Below are positions 61,623 to 64,000 of a stretch of DNA of 64,000 nucleotides, in pieces. A model generated the notes under the pieces. It was not told the DNA's origin, did no database searches, and saw only the letters and a list, made by a program, of their open reading frames with translations. Each line of letters opens with the position of its first letter. Within the stretch, counting starts at the first letter, position 1. Both the position numbers and the translations under genes were made by a program. This DNA is from Pontibacter sp. HSC-14F20 (GTDB lineage Bacteria; Bacteroidota; Bacteroidia; Cytophagales; Hymenobacteraceae): NCBI RefSeq assembly GCF_019599265.1, contig NZ_JAHZTC010000001.1:62001-126000 (forward strand), given 5' to 3'.

Positions 61623-62399
61623 GTGGACTACGGAATATGCATGCTCAGTTTGGTGCCGATGCGCGCTGAGCCTTCGGATAAAGCAGAAATGGTGACGCAG
61701 GTGCTCTTTGGGGAGTGTCTGGAGGTGCTTAGCAAGCAGGGTAACTGGGTGAAGGTGCAGCTGGCTTCGGATGCGTATACCGGCTGGATCGATTTCAAGC
61801 AATATGTACCCGTCTCGAAAGGTTATTACCAGGAGTGGAAGGCAGCGCAGCATCCACGGGCGCTGGATATTGTGCAGGTAGTGAGCAATGCGGAAACGCG
61901 CATACCGGTAGGTATAGGGGCTTATCTGCCTTTTTTTGATGGCATCAGCCTGCGCATCGATGGGCAGCATTACCAGTACAGCGGCCGGGCCACGAATCCT
62001 GCTATACCTGTTACGACGGCTCAACTTGCTAAATTAGCCCTTGGCTTTCTGAAAGCACCTTATCTGTGGGGTGGCAAGTCTATGTTCGGAATTGACTGCT
62101 CGGGCTTTACACAGCAGGTATACGGCCTTTGCGGCTACCAATTGCCTCGTGATGCGAGTCAGCAGGTGGCGGTGGGCGAAGAGGTGCACTTTGCTGCACA
62201 GACTCAACCTGGCGATCTGGCTTATTTTGCCAATGAAGAGGGGCGTATAACCCACGTAGGTATCATGCTGGAGGGTCAACAGATCATGCACGCCCACGGC
62301 GAGGTCCGCATTGATACCCTGGATCACAACGGTATTTACAATGCCGAGCGCAAGCGTTACTCCCATAAACTACGTATCATCAAGCGCATTTTTTCCTGA
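61623..62399 (+). CDS. C40 family peptidase (NlpC/P60) with SH3-like domains
   Basis: 258 aa, GTG start. YGICMLSLVPMRAEPSDKAEMVTQVLFGECLEVL (SH3b domain 1) is the normal family N-terminus, so the GTG is preferred. A second SH3-like segment follows, then the NlpC/P60 catalytic domain: FLKAPYLWGGKSMFGIDCSGFTQQVYGLCGYQLPRDASQQ with nucleophile Cys in DCSGF, THVGIML with the catalytic His, and HAHGEVRIDTLD with the third residue. It cuts peptide bonds of peptidoglycan (D-Glu-mDAP type). No signal peptide is visible, as in many Bacteroidota members. Confidence 0.9.
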   Translation: MDYGICMLSLVPMRAEPSDKAEMVTQVLFGECLEVLSKQGNWVKVQLASDAYTGWIDFKQYVPVSKGYYQEWKAAQHPRALDIVQVVSNAETRIPVGIGAYLPFFDGISLRIDGQHYQYSGRATNPAIPVTTAQLAKLALGFLKAPYLWGGKSMFGIDCSGFTQQVYGLCGYQLPRDASQQVAVGEEVHFAAQTQPGDLAYFANEEGRITHVGIMLEGQQIMHAHGEVRIDTLDHNGIYNAERKRYSHKLRIIKRIFS

Positions 62400-62482
62400 T
62401 TCTCAGCATTTTTCTTTGAACTTAGGCTATAACGAGTTGGTTAATTCTCGTAGAAGCTATAGCAAAAGTTCAAACAAGTGCC

Positions 62483-62989
62483 ATGAGAGACAAAGTGCTG
62501 ATATTAAACCAGGACTTCAGCGCGATCGCCGTTTGCACGGTGACCAGGGCCTTTTTGCTTGTATTCCTCGATAAAGCAGAGCTCATTTCCAAAGCCAACG
62601 GTTCTGTTTTGCGCACAATCAGCACTTCCTATCCTGTTCCCTCGGTTATCCGGCTGCAGCGCTATGTCAAGGTGCCCTACTACGGTATAGCCCTGAGTAG
62701 GCACAATGTGTTGCGACGCGATAACTTCCTCTGCCAGTACTGTGGAGCCTCCCGTAACCTGACTATGGATCACCTGCTGCCCCGCTCCAGGGGAGGGGAG
62801 ACCAGTTGGTACAACATCGTGACGGCCTGTTCAAGGTGCAATTCCCGCAAAGGCGACCGGACCCCCGAAGAAGCCGGCCTGAAGCTGTATCGCACCCCGT
62901 CCCGCCCTTCCCTCTATACCTTCCTGCAACAGCACCTGAATGACTCCAACGAAGACTGGCAGGTATACTTGAAAGTGTCTAAAAAGTAG
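62483..62989 (+). CDS. HNH endonuclease family protein
   Basis: 168 aa. NFLCQYCGASRNLTMDHLLPRSRGGETSWYNIVTACSRCNSRKGDRTPEEAG is a full HNH core with two CxxC zinc-like pairs, the catalytic His of DHLLPRSRGG and NxxxxC..CN. The N-terminal 75 residues (VLILNQDFSAIAVCTVTRAFLLVFL) are the family's usual extension. This type is a common single-copy gene in bacteria with no transposon context; DNA repair or phage-related roles are only inferred. Confidence 0.9.
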   Translation: MRDKVLILNQDFSAIAVCTVTRAFLLVFLDKAELISKANGSVLRTISTSYPVPSVIRLQRYVKVPYYGIALSRHNVLRRDNFLCQYCGASRNLTMDHLLPRSRGGETSWYNIVTACSRCNSRKGDRTPEEAGLKLYRTPSRPSLYTFLQQHLNDSNEDWQVYLKVSKK

Positions 62990-63415
62990 GACTATATGGT
63001 TGCTATTATATTTAGCCTAATAGTTTCAACTAGCTAATATTCAGAGTTTAGTAGTCTGTTGTGTTTATGTAAAGTTGAAGTTGTGGAATTGTGTTGGTGC
63101 TGCTTCACGTTCACAATGAATTTCTCCCTGAAGCAGGTATAGATTAGATGCGTTTTAGCTGTGCGCTATACCTGAAAAGGCAAAGGTTCTCAGGTGGGTT
63201 ATACCTGTATGTTCAAAAGCATATACCTTGGTTTTGTTCAAATGCCAGGAGTCAAGGATAATCAGACGGGAAGGACCGCTTGGCTATGCCTGCTGTTCGC
63301 TTTGTTGGTATGTGCTGTTTGTATACCTGTTTGTGCCCTCTGAATCAGGTACTTATACCTGGCAGATCTTTTCTAAAATCTATACTATATACTAGCATTA
63401 TTTTAAAGTATTTCT
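62990..63415. other. Intergenic region upstream of rpsA with a cluster of AGGTATA motifs
   Basis: About 425 bp without a gene. Six heptamer copies lie at 63135, 63167, 63200, 63222, 63322 and 63354. Two of them form the inverted pair CAGGTATAG / CTATACCTG (63134-63142, 63166-63174). Confidence 0.55.
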
Positions 63416-63423
63416 TACTTTTG
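63416..63423 (+). promoter_or_regulatory. Candidate -7 box of rpsA
   Basis: TACTTTTG, a perfect TAnnTTTG. Transcription would start near 63430 and give a leader of about 100 nt before the rpsA ATG. Confidence 0.55.
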
Positions 63424-63483
63424 CCCCTTCATTCGAGTGAATGGCCCCGGCACCGCGTCCAGGGAAATGTAAAACCAAACCAA

Positions 63484-63523
63484 ACCGGCCCATTGCTCTA
63501 AGCCGGTGGCTTCTCCAGAGCAG
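63484..63523 (+). ncRNA. Candidate H-type pseudoknot in the rpsA leader (cis-regulatory)
   Basis: Stem 1 pairs ACCGGC (63484-63489) with GCCGGT (63502-63507). Stem 2 pairs TGCTCT (63494-63499) with AGAGCA (63517-63522), with a possible seventh G-U pair to 63523. The stems interleave, with loops of 4, 2 and 9 nt, which is sterically allowed for an H-type pseudoknot. It ends 10 nt before the rpsA ATG, where the ribosome binds. Protein S1 is known to bind pseudoknotted RNA ligands, and it controls its own synthesis in E. coli; a similar role here is inference. Not matched to a named RNA family. Confidence 0.5.
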
Positions 63524-63532
63524 TAAAACATT

Positions 63533-64000
63533 ATGAGTAATTCTCCAGATAATTTCGATTGGGACAAGTTTGAGTCCCAAGGTTTCGGTGGCGGCTACAG
63601 CAAAGACGAGCGCGCTGAAATGGAAAAAATGTATGACGACACCCTGACTACTGTACAGGAGCAGGAGGTTGTTAAAGGAATCGTGGTAGGCATCACTGAT
63701 CGTGACGTGATCCTGAACATCGGTTTCAAATCTGACGGCCTGGTGCCGGTTTCTGAATTCAGAGACTTGCCAGAGCTGAAAGTTGGCGACGAGGTTGAGG
63801 TGTTCATCGAAGACCAGGAAGACCCGAATGGCCAGCTGATCCTTTCCCGCAAGAAAGCGAAAATCGTTAGCGCATGGGCTAAAATCTATGACGCCCTTGA
63901 AAACGACAACGTGCTGGAAGGTGTGGTTAAGAGAAGAACTAAAGGTGGTCTTATCATGGACCTCTACGGTGTTGAAGCCTTCTTGCCAGGTTCTCAGATC
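63533..64000 (+). CDS. rpsA: 30S ribosomal protein S1, N-terminal part (runs off the right edge)
   Basis: ATG at 63533; 156 codons are visible. The protein reads MSNSPDNFDWDKFESQGFGGGY, an N-terminus typical of Bacteroidota S1, then the first S1 OB-fold (about residues 38-105: VVKGIVVGITDRDVILNIGFKSDGLVP, VGDEVEVFIEDQEDPNGQL, LSRKKAK) and the start of the second (LEGVVKRRTKGGLIMDLYGVEAFLPGSQI). S1 helps mRNA binding by the small subunit. Codons are highly biased and no AGGTATA copy lies in the visible part. Its long leader carries a candidate pseudoknot. Confidence 0.96.
   Translation, partial: MSNSPDNFDWDKFESQGFGGGYSKDERAEMEKMYDDTLTTVQEQEVVKGIVVGITDRDVILNIGFKSDGLVPVSEFRDLPELKVGDEVEVFIEDQEDPNGQLILSRKKAKIVSAWAKIYDALENDNVLEGVVKRRTKGGLIMDLYGVEAFLPGSQI

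Noticed and set aside
62483..62989. HNH protein as a homing endonuclease or part of a mobile element
   Set aside because: No intron, intein or inverted repeats flank it, and the family is a stable chromosomal gene in many bacteria.
1..64000. AGGTATA/TATACCT as a promoter -10 element
   Set aside because: Copies occur in both orientations inside genes as often as between them, and genes with good promoters use TAnnTTTG boxes instead.
1..64000. tRNA, rRNA, tmRNA, SRP RNA or CRISPR features
   Set aside because: No tRNA-like T-loop motif, rRNA block or regular spaced repeat was seen on either strand, even near smpB and ffh where an RNA partner gene might have been expected.

Overview
This window looks like chromosomal DNA of a Bacteroidota bacterium, most likely the order Cytophagales and a Pontibacter/Hymenobacter-like genus (genus is inference). 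The signs are a C-terminal type IX secretion (T9SS) type A domain, a gliding-motility-associated (type B) C-terminal domain, promoter boxes of the Bacteroidota form TAnnTTTG, absence of clear Shine-Dalgarno sites, and typical gene sets such as ftsX-DUF3098-uppP-truB-ribF. No rRNA, tRNA, CRISPR array, prophage or insertion sequence was seen. Both ends cut genes: an aldo/keto reductase on the left and rpsA on the right.

Layout. 1-3219 (minus strand): the start of a pseudaminic-acid-type pathway (pseB, pseC, aldo/keto reductase), with a REP-like element between pseB and pseC. 3524-7683 (plus): a GT61 glycosyltransferase, two orphan proteins, an S41 peptidase lipoprotein and a small membrane protein. 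7701-23595: mixed housekeeping and metabolic genes (acyl-CoA synthetase, GT4, ffh, a nucleoside deaminase, PhzF, DinB, a methyltransferase, YihY/BrkB, DUF2231, pdhB, a TPR lipoprotein, PspC, GT2, ebfC). 24098-30289: two large secreted T9SS cargo proteins facing each other across a small NTF2-like gene. 30569-33489: hutH directly behind hisS. 34928-46088: a minus-strand surface polysaccharide cluster (DUF268 protein, Wzx flippase, a GT-like protein, three GT2, two Wzy/ligase-type membrane proteins, two GT4, and a polyprenyl-phosphate sugar-1-phosphate transferase), with a divergent Wzz-like gene at 46574. 47557-50631: a GNAT-nitrilase fusion and a two-subunit CoA transferase. 51184-59428: the ftsX-DUF3098-uppP-truB-ribF operon and a giant TamB. 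59432-64000 (plus): tsaD, a hotdog thioesterase, smpB, an NlpC/P60 peptidase, an HNH nuclease and rpsA.

Two signals are not explained by ordinary gene annotation. First, the heptamer AGGTATA (complement TATACCT) occurs about 130 times by hand count, against about 8 expected by chance, in both orientations, inside genes and between them. It sometimes completes the palindrome AGGTATACCT, and it sits in the loops of several hairpins. It behaves like a highly iterated motif such as HIP1 or a DNA uptake sequence, and is nearly absent from ffh, pdhB and the visible part of rpsA. Second, the 5' leader of rpsA contains two interleaved 6-bp stems that would make a compact H-type pseudoknot ending 10 nt before the start codon, a good candidate for S1 autoregulation.

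Functionally the window is dominated by the cell envelope: sugar-nucleotide synthesis (Pse), polymer assembly and export (initiating transferase, GTs, Wzx, Wzy-like, Wzz), undecaprenyl phosphate recycling (UppP), outer-membrane assembly (TamB) and T9SS cargo. The rest is translation and protein targeting (ffh, hisS, truB, tsaD, smpB, rpsA).
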